Assembly (NCBI GenBank): GCA_965223035.1
Contig: OZ244980.1
Coordinates: 5,022,001 to 5,086,000, forward strand
Length of the DNA stretch: 64,000 bases
DNA from: CAMDPA01 sp965223035
GTDB lineage: Bacteria; Pseudomonadota; Alphaproteobacteria; Rhizobiales; Hyphomicrobiaceae
Direction of reading: 5' to 3'
Under the pieces are notes generated by a model that saw nothing but the letters and a program-made list of their open reading frames with translations, did no database searches and was not told the origin of the DNA. Positions 51,832 through 60,346 of the stretch are shown piece by piece. Positions within the stretch are counted from its first letter, which is position 1. Each line of letters starts with the position of its first letter. A program made the position numbers and the translations under genes.

Positions 51832-52322
51832 TCCCCCCGCATTTTGAAAGACAGCCAGATTTTGAAGCCTTCGACGGTCAGGACGTCGAAGCCGTCAAGC
51901 TGGCGCGCCTGTCGCTCAATCCAACGCCGCGCCTCCGGTTTCCAGCCATGGCCGTCGATAACGAGGATGAAGCGGTGATGGGCCAGGTTAAGCTTGGCAT
52001 TGAGATAAACGAACGGTAGTTTTTCGTCCGTCGAGCCGGACACGCGTTGGCGTTTGGTCTCAATCAGATAGCAGTGGCCGCCGAGAACCAACTTGAACTC
52101 AATACGCGCTCCATGCCGATAAATCGAGCGGTAGCGGGCGTTGCGATAGACGATTGGTGAATGCTGTTTACCGCAGTTGAGACTGCGGTCGTTGGAGCCT
52201 GCCAGCATTGGTATTTCGGCTTGATGAAAGATACCGGCCACGACCGTTTCGAGGCGCCTGCCGGACGCGGCGGCCTGCTCAGCGTTGGCCTGGCTTGCCG
52301 CGCTCAGCATTGCACACAGCAT
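51828..52322 (-). CDS. PD-(D/E)XK nuclease, probable restriction partner
   Basis: 164 residues from ATG 52322; ATG 52310 is also possible. Core: RIEFKLVLGGHCYLIETKRQ, with E-x-K. It is followed by VSGSTDEKLPFVYLNAKLN, a segment common in PD-(D/E)XK nucleases of phage and restriction type, then RFILVIDGHGWKPEARRWIE. It overlaps the 3' end of the adenine methyltransferase by about 40 bp on the same strand, so translation is coupled. The pair most likely makes a small restriction-modification unit. The stop TAG (51828-51830) lies in the edge of element A8, leaving almost no trailer. Confidence 0.72.
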   Translation of the reverse strand: MLCAMLSAASQANAEQAAASGRRLETVVAGIFHQAEIPMLAGSNDRSLNCGKQHSPIVYRNARYRSIYRHGARIEFKLVLGGHCYLIETKRQRVSGSTDEKLPFVYLNAKLNLAHHRFILVIDGHGWKPEARRWIERQARQLDGFDVLTVEGFKIWLSFKMRGD

Positions 52323-52764
52323 CGAGGTCAGGCGAGAACACCAACAACGCCGAGGGGAACGGTGCTGAATGCCGCTTACAATCAGACGCATGCCGATATT
52401 TTAGCCGGCCTTTGAGGAAAAAGACATTGGATTTTTCTCGCACATAGGTGTGCCACCACCTGGCATCGGTTCGCGCTGGGACCAGTGCGACGATCACAGC
52501 ACCTTTGCGCGCTTCGCTACATGCCTTGCTGAGCCAGGATCCGATGGCTCTGCCATAGGGCGGATTGAGCCAGATCCGCCCATAGACGTGCCAGTCGCGC
52601 GATAGGGCATCATCGGCTTTGGTGAAATAGTGCCGACATTTTGCGTTCTTGGGCGTGGCGCATGCGTCGAGGGCAAAGGCGAAGATGTGATTCAGCCGAT
52701 CAAACAGGTCTTGGGGTGTCTCCCATTCTTCGCTGCGGCTGGAAAATAGCGCTCTATCGACCAT
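52279..52764 (-). CDS. Phage-type DNA N6-adenine methyltransferase
   Basis: 161 residues. Motif IV is WLNPPYGRAIGSW near residues 69-81 (the N-PPY form). The N-terminus SEEWETPQDLFDRLNHIF continues FALDACATPKNAKC with the first Asp/Ala core, and a CRHYFTKADDAL segment follows. This is the phage N-6-adenine-methyltransferase family (Dam type). It would methylate adenine in a short DNA target, possibly to protect against the co-encoded nuclease. It is placed close to a tRNA and repeat elements, a typical island setting. Confidence 0.82.
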   Translation of the reverse strand: MVDRALFSSRSEEWETPQDLFDRLNHIFAFALDACATPKNAKCRHYFTKADDALSRDWHVYGRIWLNPPYGRAIGSWLSKACSEARKGAVIVALVPARTDARWWHTYVREKSNVFFLKGRLKYRHASDCKRHSAPFPSALLVFSPDLDAVCNAERGKPGQR

Positions 52765-52999
52765 TCTGCGGACTACGCACTCACGTTGGTGGCTCCACGA
52801 ATATAAGGCCGGTTCGCCGGACGGGGATTAGGCGCGGGCCGAGCCAGCTCCAACCCCGGCGGTCAGTCAGGATCGAGCGGACGGTTACCATACTGCTCGT
52901 GAACGCGCTGTAAGCCGTTGCAGTCTCGGCAGCAACCGTCGCGCTCCGCACCTGGCCGCGCAACGGCTCGATCTGATCGCAGGCCGGGTCGGCGCAAAC

Positions 53000-53063
53000 C
53001 TAGAGCAACCTGCCTTTAATCGGAATCGGCTTTGCGGTTCCGATTTATGGCGCGATGATCTAG
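53000..53063. repeat. Family A palindromic element (copy A9)
   Basis: Bounded by CTAG at 53000-53003 and 53060-53063. Core TTTAATCGGAATCG and CGGTTCCGATTTATG; one arm has TTTATGG where others have TTTAAGG. Confidence 0.92.
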
Positions 53064-53481
53064 ACGATCGGACCGCTCAATTCAGTGTTCCGGGCCCCGA
53101 ACACTCATGACGGTTCGGGGAGCTGCAAAGCCAGGGGCGTCCGTCTGACGTGATCGGATATCGGGCGGGCAACTTGCAAATCACTTATAATATGATTGAG
53201 CATAACTAAATTTCCGCAGCTGCTCCGATTGGACCAAGCACAAAAACGCCGACTGTTCGGCACCGATCGGCCGGTGATGAAATCGTTGCCAAATTAAAAA
53301 AATGCGTGCCCATTTCCGCTGGAAAGATGGCAAAGATCGGTGATTTTCTCATCATCATTTCGATGGCCGTTTGCCCACCGTAAGCGGTGCCCTAACCAAC
53401 GCCGCAGACAAATCGAGATTTTGGTAGCCGTTGAGCCCGTCACGCGATAAGCTTAGTTTATCTGTGAGTAAGGAGGCGAGC
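53064..53481. other. Upstream region of the small secreted protein
   Basis: About 420 bp with no gene seen. A more A/T-rich stretch around 53170-53310 may be promoter, but no boxes are assigned. The end of the region has a very good ribosome site (AAGGAGG). Confidence 0.35.
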
Positions 53482-53862
53482 GTGTCGAAATTGCTGAAAG
53501 GTTTATGGTTGAGTGCCGCCGCCTCTATGGCATTAGGAGTCAATACAGCCGGGGCCAATGCGGCCTCGCTCGGATCGGCTGTGCTCCGTGCGGATATTGA
53601 TGTCGCCCAGTCCCACGTCACGCACGTTGGCTACAGACGATATTCCCGAGGCTACCGGCGTTACTACATTCGCGAACGATACCGTCCGGCTCCGCCACCC
53701 GTCGTGTATTATCCGCCGCCGGTGGTTTATTATCCGCCGCCGGTCATCGTCTACCGCGCTCCGGCCGTGGGTCCCTATTACGGCGTCACCTACGGTCACC
53801 GCCGGGTGGTTCCCTATTACCGGCCCTACTTCCCTCGCGTCCGTTATTACAACAGGTGGTAG
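53482..53862 (+). CDS. Small secreted Tyr/Pro/Arg-rich protein
   Basis: 126 residues from GTG 53482, chosen because AAGGAGG lies just upstream; a longer ATG frame to 53431 is less likely. A signal peptide is visible (LLKGLWLSAAASMALGVNTA, cleaved near GANAA). The mature part is unusual: YRRYSRGYRRYY, then two VVYYPPPV repeats, then Tyr- and Arg-rich segments ending RVRYYNRW. No catalytic residues. This looks like a structural or envelope-associated protein. Similar Tyr/Pro-rich small proteins occur in alphaproteobacteria without known function. Confidence 0.6.
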   Translation: MSKLLKGLWLSAAASMALGVNTAGANAASLGSAVLRADIDVAQSHVTHVGYRRYSRGYRRYYIRERYRPAPPPVVYYPPPVVYYPPPVIVYRAPAVGPYYGVTYGHRRVVPYYRPYFPRVRYYNRW

Positions 53863-54019
53863 AACGCGCGCGCCGGACCAAGCGAGGTTTGATCGCGCAG
53901 CGGCACTTTTCGACGTGCTCGCTTGAACCCAAGGCCACATGAATTGATGACGTGCGGGTGATAAAGTGGCGGCTGTGACGGACCAAGATTGAAAGGCCCT
54001 GATGGGCAAACTCAACTTT

Positions 54020-54108
54020 CTAGAGCAACTTTCTGCATTTCATCGAAATCGGAACGATCCCGATGAAATGCAGAAAGTTGCTCGACACTTTAAAGCACGA
54101 TGATCCAG
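54020..54108. repeat. Family A variant element (copy A10)
   Basis: Starts CTAGAGCAACTTTCTGCATTTC, with the arm GAAATGCAGAAAGTTGCTCG and then ACACTTTAAAGCACGATGAT. The right edge is CCAG, a decayed CTAG. It resembles the second half of the composite copies. Confidence 0.85.
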
Positions 54109-54220
54109 GGCTGCTCAGCGTTAGCTGGAGCCGTTCCGCTTGCCCGCCCGGCCTTCCAATAATGGCACGGCGATTGGGTGGCCTGGTGGTGGTGCGGGCC
54201 GGTTCCAGCCAAATCTGATA
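54109..54220. repeat. Family B palindromic element
   Basis: CAGCGTTAGCTGGAGCC, CGCTTGCCCGCCCGGCC, GGCACGGCGATTGGGTGGCC, GCGGGCCGGTTCCAGCC. It directly follows A10. Confidence 0.78.
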
Positions 54221-54245
54221 CGGTCGCGCTGATGCCCGGTCAGGC

Positions 54246-55265
54246 CTATTGGGGCGGTGCCTTGTCAGACGCGCGCGCAACGGCACCTTTCAACAGAGCG
54301 AATACGTCTTTCGTCACCGGATCCTGACCCAGGAATTCATCGCCCAATGGCGCCAAGCGCCGTTTCATCTCGGCAACATCTTCGGCCGGAAGCTGCACCA
54401 CCTGCGCACCATTGTCTTTCCAGATTTTGGTCGCACGCGCCTCGAACCCCGCCGCATTGTGACCGGCCCATGTCTCCAGCTCACGGCCGACGGTCTTGAT
54501 TGCGTCTTGGACATCCTTCGGCATTTTGGCGAGCCACTTGGTGCTGATCCAAAGCGCACTGATGATCATGCCCTGTTGGGTCAGCGCGATATTTTTCGTC
54601 GCCGTGTAGAATTTGGAGGCGGCCATCACCGCGGCGGAGCTCCGACAGCCGTCGATGGTCCTTTGTTGAAGGGCTGGGAGCACCTCGGTGAACGGCATGG
54701 GGACCCCGGTTGCGCCGAGCACACCGGCGACCCTGCTTTCCATCTTGGTCGCCAGCACCCGGATCTTCAGACCCTTCAGGTCCGCGAGTCGCTTGATCGG
54801 TTTGTGGGTGGCGATCGCTTGCGGTCCGTAATTGAAGATCGATACCCCCACGATTCCATTATCCTTGGCGAGGTTGAGGAACGTGTCACGGAATTTGGGA
54901 TCGGTCACCGCGTTTTGTGCATGCCAGTAACTTTTGTAGATGCCGGGCGCGTCGGTCACCTGGAACGCTTTGGTAATTCCGGACAGAAAACCGGCCGGCC
55001 CGAGGAAGCCACCCTGCGCGCCAATCTTCAGGTTTTCAATTTGGCGGGGAATGCTGCCGAGCTGCGCGGCTGGGAAAACCTTGACGGTCAGCGCACCTTT
55101 TGTCCGCTTGCCGAGTTCTTCGGCATATCTGTTGGCGAACGTATGCTGCGCGTCGTTAACCGTCACCATGCCAATTCGCAACGTATGTTGGGCGAGCGCC
55201 GAACTCGCGGCGGCGGCCGTCACGGCTGCGATCAAAGACATCGTAAGCATTCTCGTCATTGGCAT
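54246..55265 (-). CDS. TRAP transporter DctP-type periplasmic receptor, orphan
   Basis: 339 residues. Signal peptide MLTMSLIAAVTAAAASSALA, cleaved before QHTLRIG. DctP family landmarks are RYAEELGKRTKGALTVKVFPAAQLGS, RQIENLKIGAQGGFLG, LADLKGLKIRV, and GVPMPFTEVLPALQQRTIDG. Such proteins bind an organic acid for a DctQM permease. No dctQ or dctM gene is next to it, so it is an orphan here or uses a distant permease. It lies divergent from the preA-cupin-amidase cluster. Confidence 0.88.
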   Translation of the reverse strand: MPMTRMLTMSLIAAVTAAAASSALAQHTLRIGMVTVNDAQHTFANRYAEELGKRTKGALTVKVFPAAQLGSIPRQIENLKIGAQGGFLGPAGFLSGITKAFQVTDAPGIYKSYWHAQNAVTDPKFRDTFLNLAKDNGIVGVSIFNYGPQAIATHKPIKRLADLKGLKIRVLATKMESRVAGVLGATGVPMPFTEVLPALQQRTIDGCRSSAAVMAASKFYTATKNIALTQQGMIISALWISTKWLAKMPKDVQDAIKTVGRELETWAGHNAAGFEARATKIWKDNGAQVVQLPAEDVAEMKRRLAPLGDEFLGQDPVTKDVFALLKGAVARASDKAPPQ

Positions 55266-55666
55266 AACTCCCTTACACCTGTTTTCTCAGTTTCTCACTG
55301 TGACCAGCGATTCTCTCGGGCTAATCCTCAACCGACAGCAGTTAGCGCTGCGGGCTTGGAGCCAATTGCCGACTGCGGCCGAGCATGCAATCCGGCAGTC
55401 CAGACCCCATGTTTCGGCGACCTTTGAGCCCGTCCGACCCGCCGTTGGCCCGCAATGGTGGTGCCGCATCCGCGCGACGTCAACCGTCCTCATCGCCCGT
55501 CCAAGCGCGATCAGCCGAACGCCGCTCGCCGCGGTCGCCTTGATTGACACGAAACATGTGGCTCACTAACGGTCAGAGGCATATGATGTTTCACCGGCTC
55601 GCCAACTGTGGCACCATTGCGCGACACGATGCACCGACGCTAGAGGCGTGACTGACGGAGGCTCGC
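55266..55666. other. Divergent region before preA
   Basis: About 400 bp with no gene recognised. It should hold promoters for both sides. A strong ribosome site GGAGG is at the end, before preA. Confidence 0.35.
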
Positions 55667-57007
55667 ATGGCCGATACCAAGGTGGAATTCTGCGGATTGC
55701 CGTTCAAGAATCCAGTTGTCGTGGCATCGTTGGAAACCACCAACAGCCCCGACTTGATGCGTCAATGTTTCGATGCCGGCGCCTCCGGCGCGATTATCAA
55801 GACGCTCACCGACATCGATGATATGGCGCGCCTGACGCAGAATTCGAAATACTGCATCATGAACGACCGGGGGGAGGTGATCAACGGCAAGGTGCCGCGC
55901 GATTTCGTGTTCTACAGCCGTTCCGGCTACTCCAGCACCTATTACAAGGACTGGATCCCTGATCTGATAGAAACGCAAAAATATGCAGCCGATCACGGCG
56001 CGCATTTGATCGGTAGCGCCGGCGCCAAGGACATCAACGGCTGGAAGGACATCTGCCGAACCATCGAGGATTGCGGCTTGCCGATGGTGGAGCTGAACTT
56101 CGGCTGCCCCCACCCGGCGATGATGCCCGGTGTGCACGGCGGCTCGATGATCGGCCAGGAGCCTGAGATCGCTTTCAAAGTGACCGAAGCCGTCTGTGCC
56201 TCCATCGACATCCCGGTCATGGTGAAGCTAACACCGGACCAGTCGCGCCCGCTGGAAGTTGCCAAGGCCGTGCAGGCGGCCGGCGCGGCGGCGGTCACCG
56301 CCACCAACCGCCATACCGGCTTTGCCGTCGACATCGAGACCGGTGAGCCCAGGATCGGTGGCCCAGCCGGGATCGGTGGTACCTGGGTCAAGCCGCTGTC
56401 GTTGCGCTGGGTCCACAATATTCACAATGAGATCGGCATTCCCATTTCAGGATCGAACGGAATATTCGACCATCGTGATGTGGTTGAATTCATTATGTCC
56501 GGTGCCGGCATCGTGCAAGTTGGCTCTGTGCTGATGGTCAAGGGAATGAAATGGTTGCCAAAGATCGTTTCCGGCTTTGAAGCATTCATGGACGAGCACG
56601 GGTATCGAACGGTCGATGAAATGATCGGTATTGCCTCGGGTAAGTCCGCGAAAGATTACTCTGAACAGTTTGCCAAGCAACGTATGCACGCGCGCGTGAT
56701 CCACGAGACCTGCAAGAACCCGACATGCAACGTGTGCATCCAAGTCTGCTTTTATGAAGCGTTGTCCCAGAACCGCAACGGAACCATTGAGGTCCATACC
56801 GACAACTGCATCGGCTGCGAGTTGTGTTTGGACATCTGTCCGTTCGATTCGATCAGAATGGATGTGACGCAGCCTGAGCAATTCGCAAGCGGGTATTTCG
56901 ATATTCCGACGGGGGTTTATGAGAAGGATAAGTTCCTTACCAATCGCAACAACATGGACACGATTCGGCGCGACAGTCCAAAATTCGAGGCCGAGCCGGC
57001 GGAATAA
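55667..57007 (+). CDS. preA: Dihydropyrimidine dehydrogenase, PreA-type FMN/Fe-S subunit
   Basis: 446 residues. The dihydroorotate-dehydrogenase-like barrel contains FCGLPFKNPVVVAS, LNFGCPHPAMMPG, VMVKLTPDQS, ISGSNGIFDHRDVVEFIM and GAGIVQVGSVLM. The C-terminal ferredoxin domain has CKNPTCNVCIQVC and CIGCELCLDICPF, giving two 4Fe-4S sites. In E. coli PreA pairs with PreT to reduce uracil/thymine. No PreT-like flavoprotein is present here, which is unusual. The following cupin and amidase genes are in the same direction with short gaps, so a related but different N-compound pathway is possible. Confidence 0.88.
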   Translation: MADTKVEFCGLPFKNPVVVASLETTNSPDLMRQCFDAGASGAIIKTLTDIDDMARLTQNSKYCIMNDRGEVINGKVPRDFVFYSRSGYSSTYYKDWIPDLIETQKYAADHGAHLIGSAGAKDINGWKDICRTIEDCGLPMVELNFGCPHPAMMPGVHGGSMIGQEPEIAFKVTEAVCASIDIPVMVKLTPDQSRPLEVAKAVQAAGAAAVTATNRHTGFAVDIETGEPRIGGPAGIGGTWVKPLSLRWVHNIHNEIGIPISGSNGIFDHRDVVEFIMSGAGIVQVGSVLMVKGMKWLPKIVSGFEAFMDEHGYRTVDEMIGIASGKSAKDYSEQFAKQRMHARVIHETCKNPTCNVCIQVCFYEALSQNRNGTIEVHTDNCIGCELCLDICPFDSIRMDVTQPEQFASGYFDIPTGVYEKDKFLTNRNNMDTIRRDSPKFEAEPAE

Positions 57008-57024
57008 CCAGTGGGAGCGAGACC

Positions 57025-57405
57025 ATGGCGGTCAATAAGCAGCATCGCGAATTCTATCAGGTGGATCTGGAGTCGGGTTGGGAGACGCCGCCTGGCTATC
57101 CCGCGGGGATCAAGCAGAAGATTCTGTCGGGAAAGCTCGACATGCAGAACAAGTGCGGCGGCCACACGCGCCTGTTGAAATTCGAGCCCGGGACCTATAC
57201 GACGGAGCCGTTCGTGCACGACTATTGGGAGGAGGTTTTCGTCATCTCCGGCGATATGTGGGTCGGCAATGATGAAAATGGCCAGGGCGGCGAAAAATTC
57301 ACCGCCAACACCTACTGCTGCCGCCCCCCTCACGTGCACCACGGGCCGTTCCGCAGTGAGCACGGCTGCCTGCTGCTGGAGCAACACTATTACGATCCAC
57401 AATAG
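57025..57405 (+). CDS. Cupin-domain protein
   Basis: 126 residues. Single cupin fold: GHTRLLKFEPGTYTTEPFVHDYWEEVFVISGD has the usual motif 1 metal ligands in part (His and Glu), and PPHVHHGPFRSEHG is motif 2 with two His. It is probably a metal-binding enzyme or a small-molecule sensor. It follows preA by 17 bp, has GGGAG before its ATG, and should be co-transcribed with it. Function not identified. Confidence 0.8.
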   Translation: MAVNKQHREFYQVDLESGWETPPGYPAGIKQKILSGKLDMQNKCGGHTRLLKFEPGTYTTEPFVHDYWEEVFVISGDMWVGNDENGQGGEKFTANTYCCRPPHVHHGPFRSEHGCLLLEQHYYDPQ

Positions 57406-57491
57406 ATCGAACGCCCGGCCACGATCTGCCCCCAACCGACGATCGGATCTCGGGTGGAAATGGGTGGAAGCGAGGCAAGCGGTCAACGCAC

Positions 57492-58835
57492 ATGCATACG
57501 CTCGTCGATCTATCACGCAAGCTCGCCAGTGGTACACTGAGCAGCCGCGCGCTCACCGAAGCGTGTCTCGATCGCATTGCCGATCCCAATGGAGAAGGGG
57601 CCAGAGCCTTTCTGACGCTTTACCGTGAGCGTGCACTGGCGGAAGCGGAGCGCGTCGATCAGGCCCGGGCGAAGGGTTGGAACCTGCCGCCCTACGCGGG
57701 CATCGCGATCTCCATCAAGGACCTGTTCGATGTCGCCGGTGAGACCACCAGGGCCGGCTCCCACGTGCTGGATCGGGAACCGCCGGCGAGGGCGGACGCG
57801 ACCGTGGTCGAATTTTTGCGCCGGGCCGGCTTGATCGTGCTGGGCAAGACCAACATGACCGAGTTTGCCTACTCGGGGTTGGGCATCAATGGACATTTCG
57901 GCACGCCGCTCAATCCCTTCGAGCGCGACCAGCAGCGCATTCCGGGCGGCTCCACCTCCGGCGGTGCGGTGTCCGTCGGTGACCGGATGGCGCAGGCGAC
58001 GATTGGCACCGATACCGGCGGCTCCTGCCGCATTCCCGCTGCGCTGTGCGGGATCGTCGGGTTTAAGCCGACATCGACCCGGATCTCGCAACGCGGTGTT
58101 ATACCGCTGTCCACCAGCCTCGACTCGGTGGGGCCGCTGGCCCATTCCGTGTCATGCTGTGCTGTACTCGATTCAATCCTTGCCGGCGGTTGGGGCGAGG
58201 ATGAGGACTCGTTTCGTATCGCCAGCGTCCGCTTGGGCGTTATTGACGGATATGTGACCGATCACGTGGATCGTCACGTTGGACGATGTTACGAGGAGGC
58301 GTTGACCAGGCTGTCGCGCCGCGGTGCCAATCTTACGCCGATCAAGATCGACGAACTGTCGGAGCTGCCCGCCGTTAACCGCAGCGGCGGACTGGTCGGT
58401 GCTGAGGCCTACGCCTGGCATCGCCGATTTCTGGAAACGCGAGGCGAGTACTATGACCCCTGGGTTCGCGCGCGATTCGAGGCTGGAAAGGCCCAAACCG
58501 CGGCAGATTACATCGACGTCCTGAACCACCGCCGTCGCATCCAGACCGCCTTCGAAAGCAAAACATACGTGTTCGACGCCTTGGTCTTGCCGACCGTGCA
58601 AATCATCGCCCCGACCATCGACTCTTTGTCGGATCAAGACCATTCCAATGCCGTAAATCTGCTCTGTTTACGCAACACGTCGATCGGGAATTTTCTCGAT
58701 CGACCGGCGATCTCGGTACCGTGCCATACGCCGGGCGAAGCTCCAGTCGGCTTGATGCTGATGGGGCGGACGAACGGCGACCGCCGCCTGCTCTCCATTG
58801 CCCGCAGCCTCGAATACGCCATCCGCCCCAGTTGA
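57492..58835 (+). CDS. Amidase-signature family hydrolase
   Basis: 447 residues. The Ser-Ser-Lys triad region is complete: Lys76 in AISIKDLFDVAG, the GGSTSGGAVS segment (153-161) with the cis-Ser, and GTDTGGSCRIPAALCGIVGFKPT with nucleophile Ser178. The C-terminus has the usual NRSGGLVGAEAY and LPTVQIIAPTI segments. It hydrolyses an amide, ureide or nitrile-derived amide. Given its position behind preA and the cupin gene, a ring-opening product of a pyrimidine-like compound is a possible substrate, but this is inference. Confidence 0.9.
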   Translation: MHTLVDLSRKLASGTLSSRALTEACLDRIADPNGEGARAFLTLYRERALAEAERVDQARAKGWNLPPYAGIAISIKDLFDVAGETTRAGSHVLDREPPARADATVVEFLRRAGLIVLGKTNMTEFAYSGLGINGHFGTPLNPFERDQQRIPGGSTSGGAVSVGDRMAQATIGTDTGGSCRIPAALCGIVGFKPTSTRISQRGVIPLSTSLDSVGPLAHSVSCCAVLDSILAGGWGEDEDSFRIASVRLGVIDGYVTDHVDRHVGRCYEEALTRLSRRGANLTPIKIDELSELPAVNRSGGLVGAEAYAWHRRFLETRGEYYDPWVRARFEAGKAQTAADYIDVLNHRRRIQTAFESKTYVFDALVLPTVQIIAPTIDSLSDQDHSNAVNLLCLRNTSIGNFLDRPAISVPCHTPGEAPVGLMLMGRTNGDRRLLSIARSLEYAIRPS

Positions 58836-58928
58836 AGCGACGTCGGCATCGGCGGGATCCATCAAGCGCTGGATCGTGCCCCAGATTGGCGCGGCGATGG
58901 CGGCACCTATGCGGGCGCGGCCGTCGAC

Positions 58929-58989
58929 CTAGATCATCGCGCCTTTAATCGGGATCGTTCCGATTCCGATTAAAGGCAGGTTGCTCTAG
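58929..58989. repeat. Family A palindromic element (copy A11)
   Basis: Bounded by CTAG at 58929-58932 and 58986-58989. Same variant as A4 (TTTAATCGGGATCG). Its right CTAG is also the left CTAG of the next copy, so the two are joined with a single shared CTAG. Confidence 0.93.
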
Positions 58990-59124
58990 ATCATCGCGCC
59001 TTAAATCGAAACCGCAAAGCCGGTTCCGATTTAAGGCGCAAAGATGATCGCTCTTAAAGTGGTGAGCAACTTTCTGCCTTTAATCGGGATCGTTCCGATT
59101 CCGATTAAAGGCAGGTTGCTCTAG
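58986..59124. repeat. Composite family A element (copy A12)
   Basis: Bounded by CTAG at 58986-58989 and 59121-59124. It has the same two-palindrome form as A1: a TTAAATCG...CGATTTAA half, the link AAAGATGATCGCTCTTAAAGT, and a TTTAATCGGGATCG...CGATTAAAG half. Confidence 0.93.
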
Positions 59125-59134
59125 CGCCGGTCGG

Positions 59135-59190
59135 GTCCAGCTTCTTTCAGGGAGCGGGATGATACCAGCTAAATCTGAAACGCTTTAGAC
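59135..59190. repeat. Family B half-element overlapping a stop codon
   Basis: AGGGAGCGGGATGATACCAGC, then TAAATCTGAAACGCTTTAG. TTA at 59185-59187 is the reverse complement of the Rieske oxygenase TAA stop. The other arm is missing or degenerate. Confidence 0.7.
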
Positions 59191-60252
59191 GACGCCCGAC
59201 AGCGCGCGCTCCTCCTCGGCCAGCCGCCGCAAGACCATGCGGGCTCGATATAGGCCTTTATCGGCCTGCAATGCGCCGTCCGGCCGCACATCCCCATCCT
59301 TGGCCAGCGGATCCTCCAAAATGGCGCGTTGCTGTGCGACGTAGACCTGGTGGTCTTCGTCCAGCACGTTGTCCATCTGCCGTTGCCAAAGCTCATGGTG
59401 CTCGGCATCGACCAAGTCATTGCGACGCGGGACCGCCCAGAACTGATGGGTCGAGATCTCCGTTTCCGGCGTTAGCGCATGAAACACCCGAAACCCCCAC
59501 CGTCCCAAGTCCGCATTGGGATCGAACGCGTCGTTGTCCTCAGCGAGGCGAGAGCCATTGTTGATGGAGATATAGCTTGGGGCGAAAAAGTTGGTGCACT
59601 GCCATCGATCCATGCGCGCCCCGTTGTACTTGCCGTAAAAGTCGAACGCTGGGGCGGCGGCGACGCCGCGCATGATGCGGGTCTGGCGCACATGATTTTG
59701 TCCGTCCGAGCTGACGGCAACATGCGCCGCTTCGCCGACGTCGACGTTGCCGGTGGTGGAATCGTGGACATAGGCGAGATGCGATAGATCCAATAAGTTA
59801 TCGACCATCATCCGGTAGCCGCATGCAACCAACAACCGACCTGAGGCGTGGCCCCAGTCGGGATCAGCCAATAGCGCATGGAACTCCGGCACGTCCTGTT
59901 CGCGCGCGAGCGCTGGATCGCCCAGCCAAATGAAGGTCCATCCGAACCTTTCCGCGATCGGATATGACCTGACGCGGCACCAGTTGGGAATGGCCTGCTC
60001 TCCGGGGACGTGGACACACGCGCCGTCGGCATTGAACTGGAGGCCGTGATAGCCGCACTGAATGTCATCGCCGACGATCCTGCCGCACGACAACGGAAGG
60101 TTCCGGTGCGGGCATCGATCCTCAAGTGCGACGGGCTCACCGTTTACCTTGCGGAACAGGCACGCGCGCTTGCCGAGAAATTTGCGCGACAGCGGCGTGC
60201 GCGACAGTTCTTTGCTCCAGGCCGCGACATACCAATGATTCATCAAGAACAT
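59185..60252 (-). CDS. Rieske non-heme iron oxygenase (VanA-like)
   Basis: 355 residues from ATG 60252, with GGAGG just upstream. The longer frame to 60432 is made of repeat sequence. The Rieske cluster is C47-x-H49 (RCPHR) and C66-x2-H69 (CGYHG). The mononuclear iron site is DNLLDLSHLAYVHDS with two His and the bridging Asp nearby. It resembles vanillate O-demethylase oxygenases and related single-component-alpha oxygenases. It needs a reductase (VanB-type), which is not seen here. The substrate is unknown. The second TTT system upstream may supply it. Confidence 0.88.
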   Translation of the reverse strand: MFLMNHWYVAAWSKELSRTPLSRKFLGKRACLFRKVNGEPVALEDRCPHRNLPLSCGRIVGDDIQCGYHGLQFNADGACVHVPGEQAIPNWCRVRSYPIAERFGWTFIWLGDPALAREQDVPEFHALLADPDWGHASGRLLVACGYRMMVDNLLDLSHLAYVHDSTTGNVDVGEAAHVAVSSDGQNHVRQTRIMRGVAAAPAFDFYGKYNGARMDRWQCTNFFAPSYISINNGSRLAEDNDAFDPNADLGRWGFRVFHALTPETEISTHQFWAVPRRNDLVDAEHHELWQRQMDNVLDEDHQVYVAQQRAILEDPLAKDGDVRPDGALQADKGLYRARMVLRRLAEEERALSGVV

Positions 60253-60319
60253 CTGGTTCCTCCCAAGCCGGAAGCCTCGCGCGACACCGTCCTTCAGACG
60301 GCCCTGGTCAAGGTGATTT

Positions 60320-60346
60320 CTAGACCACGTTCGCCTGAGGCGAAAT
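60320..60346. repeat. Family C-like palindrome
   Basis: CTAGACCACGTTCGCCTGAGGCGAAATC, a C-type hairpin (TTCGCCTGAGGCGAA) starting with CTAG. It lies in the leader region of the Rieske gene, about 70 bp upstream of its start. Confidence 0.6.
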
